Assembly: GCA_031403315.1 (NCBI GenBank)
Contig: JANNTD010000395.1
Location: 1-28,571 of the forward strand
Length of the DNA: 28,571 bases
DNA from: DASYDU01 sp031403315
GTDB taxonomy: Bacteria > Planctomycetota > Planctomycetia > Pirellulales > Lacipirellulaceae
Direction of reading: 5' to 3'
A program made the translations under genes and the position numbers. Shown piece after piece: positions 16,089 through 23,923 of this stretch (positions are counted from its first letter, which is position 1; every line of letters starts with the position of its first letter). The notes under the pieces were generated by a model. That model saw nothing but the letters and a program-made list of their open reading frames with translations. It ran no database searches and had not been told where the DNA came from.

Positions 16089-18236
16089 GTGTTTTCGGTC
16101 AAAACCCTCCGCATCAGTTTCGTAAACAGATTCGCGTTGTCGACCGCGCTCTTGCTGTTGATGGCTTCGATCGCATCGGCGCAGTCGTACTCATACCGCT
16201 GGGATAATGGCGGAGGAAACAATAGTTGGGGCACCGGCACCAATTGGGGTCTAAACCCACCCCTCAACCTCGGATCTAACAATTTCACGCCGAGCGCTTT
16301 TTATGAGGAGATGGGCCTGATCAACAACGGAAACACCGTCAATGTGACGACGTCCCAAACCCAACTTAATGGTAGTGGCGCCGACAACGTGGTCGCGGCC
16401 GCTGGTGTGACCGTGGACGGTGTAACTGCGACCGGCAATGGATCGAAGCTCAACATCGCCAGCGGCGGCAGCTTGAGTCTGTTGGTGACTTATGGACCCA
16501 ACGGCGCCCCCCCGAGTGCCACGCCGACGGCCGGCACCGGCAACGCGACGATCAACAACTTCGGGACGATTACCGTCCAACCGGGCGGAACGCTCACAGT
16601 GAAGGGTGACGTCGTTGTCAACAGCGGCACATTCACGGTGGGTGGGGTGGCCGCGGGCGGACTGGTTACGACGGGAAACGTAAGACAGGCGGGCGTGAAT
16701 AGCTCGGTCAACCTCTTGGGTAGCGCAAACGTGAATCTGACGAACGGCGCAGTGCTCAACGGCACCACGACCATTACCGGCCCCAACGTCGTGTTCAATA
16801 CTCCGAGCATCAGCATGTCCAACACCAGCGTGTTCAGTCCCGACATCACCGGCCTCGCTGTCCCTGCCGGCACTGGTCATTCCGTGATCAATGTCACTGG
16901 TGGGGTGTCGCTCAACGGCACGCTGCGCCCGCAGTTTCACAACGGGGTCGTGCCCCAATTGGGCAACACGTGGACGCTCTGGGATAGCGCCCAGATACAG
17001 GGCAACTTCACCGTGTCCGACACCTCTGGAGCGGGTGCCGCCCTGCCGACAGGACTTCGCTATGCAATTACCACCACGACCGTCGGCAGCGTGCGCGGCG
17101 TGAAGGGGCAGTTGACGGTGGAAAACTTCCTCACGGCCGAAGTCAATCGGGCCAACGGCCAGGTCACCATTCGGAACACGGACATTACCGTCGGCCCCGG
17201 CGTAACGATCACCGGTTATCAAATTGGCTCCGCGGGCGGTGCGCTCAAGCCGTCCGCCTTTTCGTCCGCCTTCGGTGGCACGTGGGAATCAGTCAACCCA
17301 ACCGCGAACTCGCTTAGTGAACTCAACCCGTCCAGCAGCACCGTGGTTGGACTGGGCGCGTCGAATGCGATTGGTAGCGTGTACGATCCTGTTGCGCTCC
17401 AGACAACATTTGGGACGACTCCCGTTTCTGATTTGACGTTTTCCTATAGCCGCTCGGACGGACGCACCGTCAACGCTCCGGTAACCTACATCAACACGGG
17501 GCTGGCCAACACCTTGGTGCTGCAGGTCGACCCGACCGACGGCAAGGCCCGCATCGTCAACGATTCGGTGTTTAACAATATTCAGTTTGACGGTTATCAA
17601 GTGACCTCGGCCAGCAATTCGCTCCTCACAGCGTGGAACAGTCTCCAGGATCAATCGCTCGCCGGTTGGGAAGAGGCCGCACCGACCATCGGCTTTCTGG
17701 CGGAGTTGAACCCGACGTCGACGAAGTCCGTCAATGCGGGACAAACCGCGGCCACGCTGACCGGGCTCTTCAAGACAGTGACAGTGGGAGGGACGCAAGA
17801 TCTGGCGTTCCAATTTCGCGTTCCTGGGACAGGCCCGGGCACCGGTGTTTTGAACGGCGTGGTGCGCTACGCGGCATTCGGCGGCTTGCTCATCGGCGAC
17901 TACAACCAGAGTGGTACGGTCGACGCCGCCGACTACACCTTCTGGCGCGATCGACTCGGCGCAGCGGGTGCGTCGCTGCCAAATCGCGACCCGGGCAATG
18001 GCGGGGTGATCAGCACCGCCGATTACAATTCCTGGAAATCGCATTTCGGCAACTCGGGCTCGGGGACCGGGTCGCTGGGCGCATCGCCCGTACCAGAGCC
18101 TTCGGCCCTGGTCATCGTCGCCGCCAGCCTGATCTCACTTCTCCTCGGCACACGTTGCCGTTTCAACGTCTTCGTTAAGCGACAAGTTCTTTGTCGCGTT
18201 CCAGTTCCCTACCGTTTGAGAGGACTCGTCTCATGA
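16089..18236 (+). CDS. large PEP-CTERM protein with duplicated domain and dockerin
   Basis: The product is 715 aa from the GTG at 16089, which gives a good signal peptide (ISFVNRFALSTALLLLMASI, cleavage near ASAQS). The frame is open from a TTG at 16059, and ribosome sites are weak for both. Residues of about 30-340 are low-complexity Gly/Asn/Thr-rich beta repeats, like autotransporter or beta-helix passengers (NNFGTITVQPGGTLTVKGDV). Residues of about 344-474 and 474-600 are two copies of one domain (LTAEVNRANGQVTIRN...GYQIGSAGGAL...ELNP; LVLQVDPTDGKARIVND...GYQVTSASNSL...ELNP). A dockerin (GDYNQSGTVDAADYTFWRD, ...ISTADYNSWKSHFG) starts near 601, then VPEP. The tail after the sorting signal is about 20 residues longer than usual and overlaps the next gene by four bases (ATGA). 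Confidence 0.85.
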   Translation: MFSVKTLRISFVNRFALSTALLLLMASIASAQSYSYRWDNGGGNNSWGTGTNWGLNPPLNLGSNNFTPSAFYEEMGLINNGNTVNVTTSQTQLNGSGADNVVAAAGVTVDGVTATGNGSKLNIASGGSLSLLVTYGPNGAPPSATPTAGTGNATINNFGTITVQPGGTLTVKGDVVVNSGTFTVGGVAAGGLVTTGNVRQAGVNSSVNLLGSANVNLTNGAVLNGTTTITGPNVVFNTPSISMSNTSVFSPDITGLAVPAGTGHSVINVTGGVSLNGTLRPQFHNGVVPQLGNTWTLWDSAQIQGNFTVSDTSGAGAALPTGLRYAITTTTVGSVRGVKGQLTVENFLTAEVNRANGQVTIRNTDITVGPGVTITGYQIGSAGGALKPSAFSSAFGGTWESVNPTANSLSELNPSSSTVVGLGASNAIGSVYDPVALQTTFGTTPVSDLTFSYSRSDGRTVNAPVTYINTGLANTLVLQVDPTDGKARIVNDSVFNNIQFDGYQVTSASNSLLTAWNSLQDQSLAGWEEAAPTIGFLAELNPTSTKSVNAGQTAATLTGLFKTVTVGGTQDLAFQFRVPGTGPGTGVLNGVVRYAAFGGLLIGDYNQSGTVDAADYTFWRDRLGAAGASLPNRDPGNGGVISTADYNSWKSHFGNSGSGTGSLGASPVPEPSALVIVAASLISLLLGTRCRFNVFVKRQVLCRVPVPYRLRGLVS

Positions 18237-19063
18237 ATCGACATCGCCTGTTCCTGGCGGCCGGTCTGGCCGTCGGCGTCTTCGCCGGCAGCGCGAATGC
18301 TGCCGTATTGCTCTACGAGCAGACATTTAACCCGCCTGATCCGCATCCGGGGCAGAGCGGCGCCATTCTGCCTTGGTCGGTCAATATGATCGGTGGGTTC
18401 CTGGGGACCTACAATTTTGACTTTTCTGGCGGATTGACCGATGCCGACAATGGCAATCCCGTCAACGGAGATACGGGCGTGTACACCGGCATCGGTGATT
18501 CGGTCGGTGGCCCCGGTATTGTCAACAACCTCCGCATGTTCTATACGGTCGACGGCGTGGCCGGATTTAGTACCATCGATCCGGCGACGTGCCCCGACGG
18601 CGTGTACTTGAATGTCTACGCCAATACACAGGCCGGCGGCGCCGACGATTATGGCTATTTCACCGTCCAGGCCGGGTCTGGCCGAACCACCGCGTGGTAC
18701 ATCTCAAGTGCGCCGATGGCTGCGCCAACGGTGAATGAAGGTGGGACCATGAATCTGCGGTCCCTGCTCTATGACCCGGCTGCGGGCAACTGGAACAATT
18801 TGACCGTCGACCCAACGAACACGGTCCCGCCTGTAATCGGTGGGCCGGCCGGATCACTCGCCGGACTGTTGATTACTGGCGTCGGCGTCCTTCAATCGGT
18901 GACCAATCCTGCTCCTTTGCCGGATTTCAGCAACGCGACGGCGTTTTCCTCTTGGAACTACGCGGATTACAGGATTACTTGCGGCGCCATTCCCGAACCG
19001 TCGGCATTCCTGCTGCTCACGCTGGCCGCACCGGCTCTGCTGATCGTCCGACGGAAAAAATGA
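18233..19063 (+). CDS. PEP-CTERM protein, paralog of the 14910 gene product
   Basis: The product is 276 aa. The ATG at 18233 overlaps the preceding stop (ATGA) and has GAGAGGA about nine bases upstream, so the two genes are probably translated together. The signal peptide ends near GSANAAV. The body aligns by eye with the 14910 product: LLYEQTFNPPD, YFTVQAGSGRTTAWYISS, LLYDPAAGNWNNLTVDP, GSLAGLLITGVGVL. It lacks a dockerin. The C-terminus is IPEPSAFLLLTLAAPALLIV followed by RRKK, a standard PEP-CTERM exosortase signal. Exported and probably membrane- or surface-processed; the function is unknown. Confidence 0.83.
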   Translation: MNRHRLFLAAGLAVGVFAGSANAAVLLYEQTFNPPDPHPGQSGAILPWSVNMIGGFLGTYNFDFSGGLTDADNGNPVNGDTGVYTGIGDSVGGPGIVNNLRMFYTVDGVAGFSTIDPATCPDGVYLNVYANTQAGGADDYGYFTVQAGSGRTTAWYISSAPMAAPTVNEGGTMNLRSLLYDPAAGNWNNLTVDPTNTVPPVIGGPAGSLAGLLITGVGVLQSVTNPAPLPDFSNATAFSSWNYADYRITCGAIPEPSAFLLLTLAAPALLIVRRKK

Positions 19064-19108
19064 AATTGATTCGCTTGGCACAAGGATGACTCGAGTACGC
19101 TCCGGCGC

Positions 19109-19150
19109 AACTGGCTCAATCGAGTGGCGATCATCTCGGTTGAGCCAGTT
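19109..19150. terminator. strong 16-bp hairpin after the PEP-CTERM genes
   Basis: AACTGGCTCAATCGAG (19109-19124) pairs with CTCGGTTGAGCCAGTT (19135-19150), one wobble, around a 10-nt loop. Only TTTG follows, so it is not a classic intrinsic terminator. It may be a 3'-end stabiliser or an operator for the GH53 gene 71 bp downstream. Confidence 0.45.
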
Positions 19151-19179
19151 TGCACGGAGCGAACTGCTGAACTCGATTC

Positions 19180-19206
19180 GTTTGCAGAATAGCGTTTGCA
19201 GAATAG
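19180..19206. repeat. 13-bp direct repeat before the second GH53 gene
   Basis: GTTTGCAGAATAG occurs at 19180-19192 and 19194-19206, one base apart, just upstream of the ribosome site of the GH53 gene. It could be a replication-slippage duplication or a regulator site. Confidence 0.6.
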
Positions 19207-19221
19207 AATTTGGAGCAGACT

Positions 19222-20322
19222 TTGACGTATCGCATGCCGCTATCTTGCGCTCCGGTTCGGATCGGAGCTTTGCTGGTCGCGTTGGTCTGGCTTCCGTCGA
19301 GCTTGCAAGCCGAAGAATACGCGGTCGGCGCCGATCTCTCGTTCCTTCCCCACGCCGAACAGAACGGCCGCGTGTTCAAAGACAACGGCGTGGCAAAGCC
19401 GGGGCTAGAGATCTTCAAAGATCACGGCTACAACTGGATCCGCCTGCGGCTCTTCCATACGCCCACGGAGCTACCGAACGATCTCGACTACACGATCGCG
19501 CTAGCGAAAGACGCCAAGGCCCACGGCTTCAAGTTCCTGCTCAACTACCACTACTCCGACACCTGGGCCGATCCGCAGAAGCAGTTCCTGCCCCGCGCCT
19601 GGGAGGGGCTCTCGCACGACGAATTGGAAGAGGCCGTCTTCGAATACACCCGCGACACGATCGCCGCTTTCCGCGAAGCCGGCGTTGCGCCCGACATGGT
19701 GCAGATCGGCAATGAAGTCATCGGCGGCATGCTCTGGCCCGACGGCCGCCTGCCGAAGAATTGGGAGAACTTCGCCGAACTACTCAAGGCCGGCATTCGC
19801 GGTGTTGACGCCGGCCTGGTGGACGCCGACGGCCGCGTCGCCCCGCGGCCCAAAATCATGATCCACATCGACCGCGGCGGCGACCGCGGCGCGACCGAGT
19901 CGTTTCTCAACCACTGCCGCCAGTATGGCGTCGAGTACGACGTGATCGGCCAGTCGTACTATCCCTGGTGGCACGGCAGCCTCGTCAATCTGCGCGACAA
20001 CCTGGCCTTCATGGCCTATGAGTACGATAAGGACATCATGCTCGTCGAGGTGGCCTACAACTGGCGGCGGGCCGAGTACCGCGACGAGCCCGGCCCGTTC
20101 CCAGAGACGCCCGCGGGCCAGCGGCAGTTTCTCGTCGAAGTCGACCGCATCGTCCGCGCCACGCCGCACGGCCGCGGCACAGGCATCTTCTGGTGGGAGC
20201 CGGCCGTCTCACGCAGTCCGATCGCCAGCCGCGGCACGTTCGACGACGACGGCAACGCGCTACCGGTGCTCACGGTGTTCGACGAGCCAATCCGCGTTGC
20301 TAGCCCCGCCACCGGTGAATGA
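19222..20322 (+). CDS. GH53 arabinogalactan endo-beta-1,4-galactanase, unanchored
   Basis: This is a second family-53 enzyme, 366 aa. I chose TTG at 19222 because GGAG (19212-19215) is six bases upstream; the ATG at 19234 is the alternative and has no good ribosome site. A signal peptide ends near SSLQAEEY. The barrel shows GADLSFLPHAEQNG, NWIRLRLF, NYHYSDTWADPQKQ, acid/base Glu165 in QIGNE, SYYPWWHG and the nucleophile Glu276 in LVEVAYNW, then FWWEPA. Length is typical of a lone catalytic domain. Unlike the enzyme at 8785, it has no dockerin or PEP-CTERM, so it should be periplasmic or freely secreted. The two GH53 enzymes probably act on the same polymer in different places. It follows the PEP-CTERM genes by about 160 bp. 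Confidence 0.93.
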   Translation: MTYRMPLSCAPVRIGALLVALVWLPSSLQAEEYAVGADLSFLPHAEQNGRVFKDNGVAKPGLEIFKDHGYNWIRLRLFHTPTELPNDLDYTIALAKDAKAHGFKFLLNYHYSDTWADPQKQFLPRAWEGLSHDELEEAVFEYTRDTIAAFREAGVAPDMVQIGNEVIGGMLWPDGRLPKNWENFAELLKAGIRGVDAGLVDADGRVAPRPKIMIHIDRGGDRGATESFLNHCRQYGVEYDVIGQSYYPWWHGSLVNLRDNLAFMAYEYDKDIMLVEVAYNWRRAEYRDEPGPFPETPAGQRQFLVEVDRIVRATPHGRGTGIFWWEPAVSRSPIASRGTFDDDGNALPVLTVFDEPIRVASPATGE

Positions 20323-20330
20323 GCCGGCAA

Positions 20331-20363
20331 CCGCCGCCCGCTGCCAAGTGGCAGGGGCGGCGG
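20331..20363. terminator. GC-rich hairpin between convergent genes
   Basis: CCGCCGCC...CTGCCA pairs with TGGCAG...GGCGGCGG (14 bp with small bulges, 2-nt loop). It sits between the stops at 20322 and 20383, where a two-way terminator would be expected, but no T-tract follows on either side. Confidence 0.4.
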
Positions 20364-20382
20364 AGCGAAGTTGCAGCCGACG

Positions 20383-21228
20383 TCAATTGCTCGCTGTGAC
20401 GCGCCTCCGGCGGTGCACAAGCAGTCCGCACGCACTCAGCGAGAGTAGGGCCGCGCTGCCTGGCTCGGGCACGACCGAAATCGAGCGCAGCGTCGTCACG
20501 CCCAACAACATACCGGTTGTTGCGTCGTAGTCGTGTTCCAGAATCGTGCCCACGTTCGGCGCGTAGAATTTCTCACCGTAGGTTTCTACGGAAGTGGTAA
20601 AGTCCCTCGTACGCAGCACGCCGTTGAACGTCCCCAACGGGATGGAATGCATTTTGCCGACGCCGACCACCAGCGCATGGTCTTCCGCTTCGCCGACGAG
20701 GTACTCCTGGTAGTAGTGGTCGTCGACCAATGGGTTGGCCTCCATAATGTAGCCAGGCAGGGCGCCGTTGACGCCGGTTTCCCAGGCGCCGGGATGGCTC
20801 GTGCCAATCAGATTTCCAGCATCATCGTACTCGAAGTCGGTCACCTCTTCGCCTAGATACCACACGTTGCCGTTGTTATCCTGTGCGTACCAGTCGAAGG
20901 TGTCTTCGATCAGCAGCCCTTCAAGCCAAACGCGATCGCGCACGACTCGCGCTTCAATGCCGGCCACCATCCTCGTCTGATTTAGCACTTCAACGACGAT
21001 CACTTCGGTCTCGACCTCGCCGGTCGTCGGATCCGTCTTGACGCCGTCGTACGTCAAGGTAGTTCCCGGATTCCGCGGAAACAATGCATTGTCGATTTGG
21101 AGGCTGTTATCAAAGACGGCGGAACCAAAATTCGGCAGTACCGGCTGCCCGGTCACCGACGAGGACGTCAGACACGCCGCCATGGCGCCGACGAATGGCA
21201 ACACCGACAGATGTTTGAGAAAAAACAT
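20383..21228 (-). CDS. PEP-CTERM secreted protein, divergent from the two-component genes
   Basis: The product is 281 aa from the ATG at 21228, with GGAGAAG five bases upstream; a longer start at 21264 is unlikely. A signal peptide (MFFLKHLSVLPFVGAMAACL) ends near VTGQPV. The body (DNALFPRNPGTTLTYDGVKT, EDTFDWYAQDNNGNVWYLGE, PGAWETGVNGALPGYIMEAN, YYQEYLVGEAEDHA) belongs to a recurrent bacterial family of beta-rich secreted proteins that I recall but cannot name. VVPEPGSAALLSLSACGLLV then Arg residues form the PEP-CTERM end. It is transcribed away from the response regulator, and an array of phased CTCATC half-sites ends 10 bp before a TAAAAT hexamer in its promoter region. I infer control by that regulator. 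Confidence 0.82.
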   Translation of the reverse strand: MFFLKHLSVLPFVGAMAACLTSSSVTGQPVLPNFGSAVFDNSLQIDNALFPRNPGTTLTYDGVKTDPTTGEVETEVIVVEVLNQTRMVAGIEARVVRDRVWLEGLLIEDTFDWYAQDNNGNVWYLGEEVTDFEYDDAGNLIGTSHPGAWETGVNGALPGYIMEANPLVDDHYYQEYLVGEAEDHALVVGVGKMHSIPLGTFNGVLRTRDFTTSVETYGEKFYAPNVGTILEHDYDATTGMLLGVTTLRSISVVPEPGSAALLSLSACGLLVHRRRRVTASN

Positions 21229-21411
21229 GCTTACTTCTCCGTTAAGTTGGTGAAAGTGGTACAATCAAACGTCGTGAATTAGACTGACTATAAGCGTCCT
21301 GATGGCCTCAAATTCATTGGCAATTCCAGTGATCCCGCCGGCCGTGAGCTTCCCGCATCTGAACTTGAAATCGGTCGATTGCCGCGCGGCACGTTCGCGG
21401 CCGACCGTGGT

Positions 21412-21417
21412 ATTTTA
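21412..21417 (-). promoter_or_regulatory. -10-like hexamer TAAAAT for the PEP-CTERM gene
   Basis: On the minus strand TAAAAT (five of six to TATAAT) begins 10 bp after the last CTCATC half-site (21428-21433). The start codon is about 184 bp downstream. No -35 is obvious, as expected for an activator-dependent promoter. Confidence 0.35.
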
Positions 21418-21427
21418 AAGAACGCGA

Positions 21428-21466
21428 GATGAGCAAGTGGTGAGTTCGCCATGAGAAGTCGATGAG
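21428..21466 (-). promoter_or_regulatory. four half-sites at exact 11-bp spacing, probable OmpR-type operator
   Basis: On the plus strand GATGAG (21428), GGTGAG (21439), CATGAG (21450) and GATGAG (21461) start 11 bp apart. Read on the minus strand they are CTCATC-type hexamers. Direct hexamer repeats one helical turn apart are the usual binding pattern of OmpR/PhoB-family response regulators, and such a regulator gene lies 140 bp away. Confidence 0.55.
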
Positions 21467-21532
21467 AGAGATTGGCCGCGCGAAGCAGCTATCGGTTGCC
21501 GGATGGCCTTGAGCGATGGCGCAATTCGGGTG

Positions 21533-21564
21533 CTCATCAAATTCTCATCTCTGCCAGGTAAGCT
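21533..21564 (+). promoter_or_regulatory. paired CTCATC half-sites and -10-like hexamer before the response regulator
   Basis: CTCATC occurs at 21533-21538 and again at 21544-21549 (11-bp step), the same motif as the array at 21428. TAAGCT (21559-21564) follows after 9 bp, where the -10 would lie. The geometry mirrors the minus-strand side and suggests autoregulation. Confidence 0.5.
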
Positions 21565-21606
21565 AGACGTCACGGAGCGCCCCGACACCTGTCATTCAAA
21601 AATGCC

Positions 21607-22284
21607 ATGCGAGTCTTGATCGTTGAAGATTACGCGCCCATTCGCGAATCGGTCGCCCGAGGACTGCGCGAGGCGGGCTACGCGGTCGACGTCGCCGCCG
21701 ACGGTGAAGACGGGCTGTGGCTGGCAACTGGCAACGACTACGACGTGATCGTGCTCGATTTGATGTTGCCCAAGCGTGACGGCATGTCGGTGCTGGATGC
21801 CCTCAATCAAAGCGGGCGCTCCTCACGAGTCTTATTGCTCACGGCCAAAGACCGCGTGGAAGACCGGGTCAATGGCCTCGACGCCGGTGCCGACGACTAT
21901 CTGACCAAGCCATTCGCATTCGCTGAGTTGCTGGCTCGAGTCCGCACGCTCGTCCGCCGGCGCTATGCCGCGACCACGCCGGTCTTGCGCATCGGCGATC
22001 TGGAGATTGATACGGTTCGCCGGGGCGCCACGCGGTCGGGCGACGTACTCGAGCTGACGCCGCGCGAGTTCACCCTGCTCGAGTACCTTGCCAATCGCGC
22101 CGACGAGGTCGTGACGCGCACCGAAATTTGGGAGCACCTGTACGACTTCCAGACCGATTCGCAAAGCAACGTTGTCGACGTCTACGTCGGCTATCTACGC
22201 AAAAAGTTGGAGGAACACGGCCGATCACGGTTGATTCATACCCGCCGCGGTCATGGCTATCAGCTCAGCGAGGCTTGCCAATGA
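21607..22284 (+). CDS. OmpR/PhoB-family response regulator
   Basis: The product is 225 aa from the ATG at 21607; no clear Shine-Dalgarno is visible upstream. The receiver domain (1-115) has the acidic pocket E7-D8, the phospho-acceptor Asp51 in DVIVLDLMLP, Thr78 in LLLTAKD and Lys100 in YLTKPF. The winged-helix DNA-binding domain (about 125-222) has LELTPREFTLLEYLANRADEVVTRTEIWEH, the recognition helix SNVVDVYVGYLRKKLE, and the wing RRGHGYQL. It is a normal full-length transcription factor, most like the heavy-metal group (CusR/CopR/PcoR), though that subgroup call is only by resemblance. It overlaps the kinase gene by ATGA. Phased half-sites upstream suggest it controls itself and the divergent PEP-CTERM gene. 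Confidence 0.94.
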   Translation: MRVLIVEDYAPIRESVARGLREAGYAVDVAADGEDGLWLATGNDYDVIVLDLMLPKRDGMSVLDALNQSGRSSRVLLLTAKDRVEDRVNGLDAGADDYLTKPFAFAELLARVRTLVRRRYAATTPVLRIGDLEIDTVRRGATRSGDVLELTPREFTLLEYLANRADEVVTRTEIWEHLYDFQTDSQSNVVDVYVGYLRKKLEEHGRSRLIHTRRGHGYQLSEACQ

Positions 22285-23738
22285 AATCGCTTCGCAGCCG
22301 ACTCCTGCTGCAGGTCGCCGGTGGCGTGGCCGTCTTACTGCTGCTCACCGGAGCAGTCGTCTATTGGCTCGTTCGCGCGACGTTGCTGGCGGAGTTTGAC
22401 GCGGCGCTGCTCGCCGAGGCGACGACCCTCGCGTCGATGGTCGACCACGAACCGGGCGGCGTGGTCTCGGATATTGGGGAAAAGAAAATTGCACTGTTCG
22501 AAGCGCGAGACGCAAACGCCTTTTATGCTCTGCGCGACGCCAAAGATCGAACCATCGATCGTTCGCGCTCGGTCGGCAGCCACGAATTTCCGCGGCTCGG
22601 CGCTCGAGTCGATCAGCCGGTATTCCGAACCGAGTCGCTTCCCGATGGTCGCTCCGGAAGAATTGTCGAGGTAGCGTTTCATCCGGCGCTCGAACTCGAC
22701 GTCGACGACGAAAGCGCTTCTTCAAATACCATCGAGCAGCCTGCCGGCAAGGTGCTCTCGCCACGCGTCGTGCGACTCAGCCTGGCCCGATCCACGCAGT
22801 CAATCGATCGATCGCTCAGCCGCTTGGCCTGGGGGCTCGCAGGCATCTTTACCGGCGGAACATTGCTCCTGATTCCCATGGTCTGGTGGTTGGTGCGCTC
22901 CTCGCTCAAGCCGCTGGCTGCGACCTCGGCCGAGATTGCCGCCATCGATGGCCAGGACCTCTCACTGCGACTCAATGCCTCCGACGCTCCCGCGGAAGTG
23001 TCGGGCGTCATCGAACGGCTGAACGACCTGCTGGCCCGTCTCCAAGCGGCGTTCGGTCGAGAGCGCGAGTTTTCGGCCAACGTCGCCCACGAATTGCGGA
23101 CGCCGCTCGCCGGCATGAGGTCGACTCTCGAGGTCACACTCAGCCGGCAGCGTGACGCGGGGCAGTATCGAGAATCTCTCGGCGAGTGCCTGCGCATGAC
23201 CTGTGAAACGGAGAAGCTCGTCGGCCAATTGCTGTCGCTGGCGAGGATCGACGCCGGCCAGCTCGAACCGAAATTTGTCGATACGAATGTGAATGAGGAG
23301 CTCGAGGCTGCGTGGAAAGCCTCCGAGCCGATCGCTCAATCGAAAGCGGTGTCGGGAAGACTGGAGCTCGATTCCCAGGTGGTTGCCAACACCGACCTCG
23401 ACTGCCTGCGAATCCTGTTGCGGAATCTTGTCGACAACGCGGTTGCCCACTGCGATCCCAACGGCAAAATTCAACTTACAACCAAGACTTGTCACACAGG
23501 CGTGCAAGTCGTCATTAGCAATTCGGGTAATCGACTGACGCGCGGACAATTGAACCGTGTCTTCGACCGATTTTGGCAGGGCGACCCACAGCGCACCGCG
23601 ACAGGCACGCATGCCGGGCTGGGTTTGTCGCTTTGCCGAGAATTGGCGAATCGGCTCGGCCTGGCGCTGGCCGTCGATCCGGACGGCGGCGAGCTGTTTA
23701 CCGTCAGTCTCGATTTGCCATCGCCGTCGGGCGCTTGA
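22281..23738 (+). CDS. membrane sensor histidine kinase
   Basis: The product is 485 aa. The ATG at 22281 overlaps the regulator stop (ATGA), so the pair is translationally coupled. Two transmembrane helices (about 8-30 and 185-206) flank a 155-residue periplasmic sensor with no motif I recognise and no cluster of metal ligands. HAMP (about 207-260) leads to the HisKA helix with the phospho-acceptor His270 in ANVAHELRTPLAG. The HATPase part has the N box NLVDNAVAH (382-390), a G1 box ISNSGN in which Asn replaces the usual Asp (also seen in CusS-like kinases), an F box VFDRFWQGD, and the G2 box GLGLSL. It phosphorylates the adjacent regulator. The signal is unknown; an envelope stress or metal cue is plausible from context. 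Confidence 0.92.
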   Translation: MKSLRSRLLLQVAGGVAVLLLLTGAVVYWLVRATLLAEFDAALLAEATTLASMVDHEPGGVVSDIGEKKIALFEARDANAFYALRDAKDRTIDRSRSVGSHEFPRLGARVDQPVFRTESLPDGRSGRIVEVAFHPALELDVDDESASSNTIEQPAGKVLSPRVVRLSLARSTQSIDRSLSRLAWGLAGIFTGGTLLLIPMVWWLVRSSLKPLAATSAEIAAIDGQDLSLRLNASDAPAEVSGVIERLNDLLARLQAAFGREREFSANVAHELRTPLAGMRSTLEVTLSRQRDAGQYRESLGECLRMTCETEKLVGQLLSLARIDAGQLEPKFVDTNVNEELEAAWKASEPIAQSKAVSGRLELDSQVVANTDLDCLRILLRNLVDNAVAHCDPNGKIQLTTKTCHTGVQVVISNSGNRLTRGQLNRVFDRFWQGDPQRTATGTHAGLGLSLCRELANRLGLALAVDPDGGELFTVSLDLPSPSGA

Positions 23739-23745
23739 CAGAATC

Positions 23746-23773
23746 GCGGGCCGTGGCCTCCGCCATGGCCCGC
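23746..23773 (+). terminator. terminator-like hairpin after the kinase gene
   Basis: GCGGGCCGTGGC (23746-23757) pairs with GCCATGGCCCGC over 12 bp (one G-U) with loop CTCC, followed by ATTTCATTT. It is 7 bp after the kinase stop and would separate the two-component operon from the export genes. Confidence 0.55.
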
Positions 23774-23923
23774 ATTTCATTTGCCCGCTGCTGCCTGCTA
23801 CCACTGCGCGCAGCCGCGCTGAGGATTCTAGCGATTAGTGATTCTGTGCGATGACCGAAGTCGATAGAGCTTGAGGCACTTTATCCGTGTGTTTGCCTCG
23901 CTCAATCGAATTAAGCGTCCACG

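Larger units (their letters stand above)
21229..21606. other. divergent regulatory spacer
   Basis: This is the region between the PEP-CTERM gene and the response-regulator gene, with no protein gene. It holds the phased half-site arrays at 21428-21466 and 21533-21549, and the -10-like hexamers listed separately. Confidence 0.65.

Noticed and set aside
16251..17222. 323-codon minus-strand open frame
   Set aside because: It is antisense to the large PEP-CTERM gene, with no recognisable domain.
23850..23875. further CTCATC/GATGAG operator before the TolC-like gene
   Set aside because: Only one GATGAC is present, with no second hexamer at the 11-bp step, so the export genes cannot be assigned to the regulator on sequence grounds.
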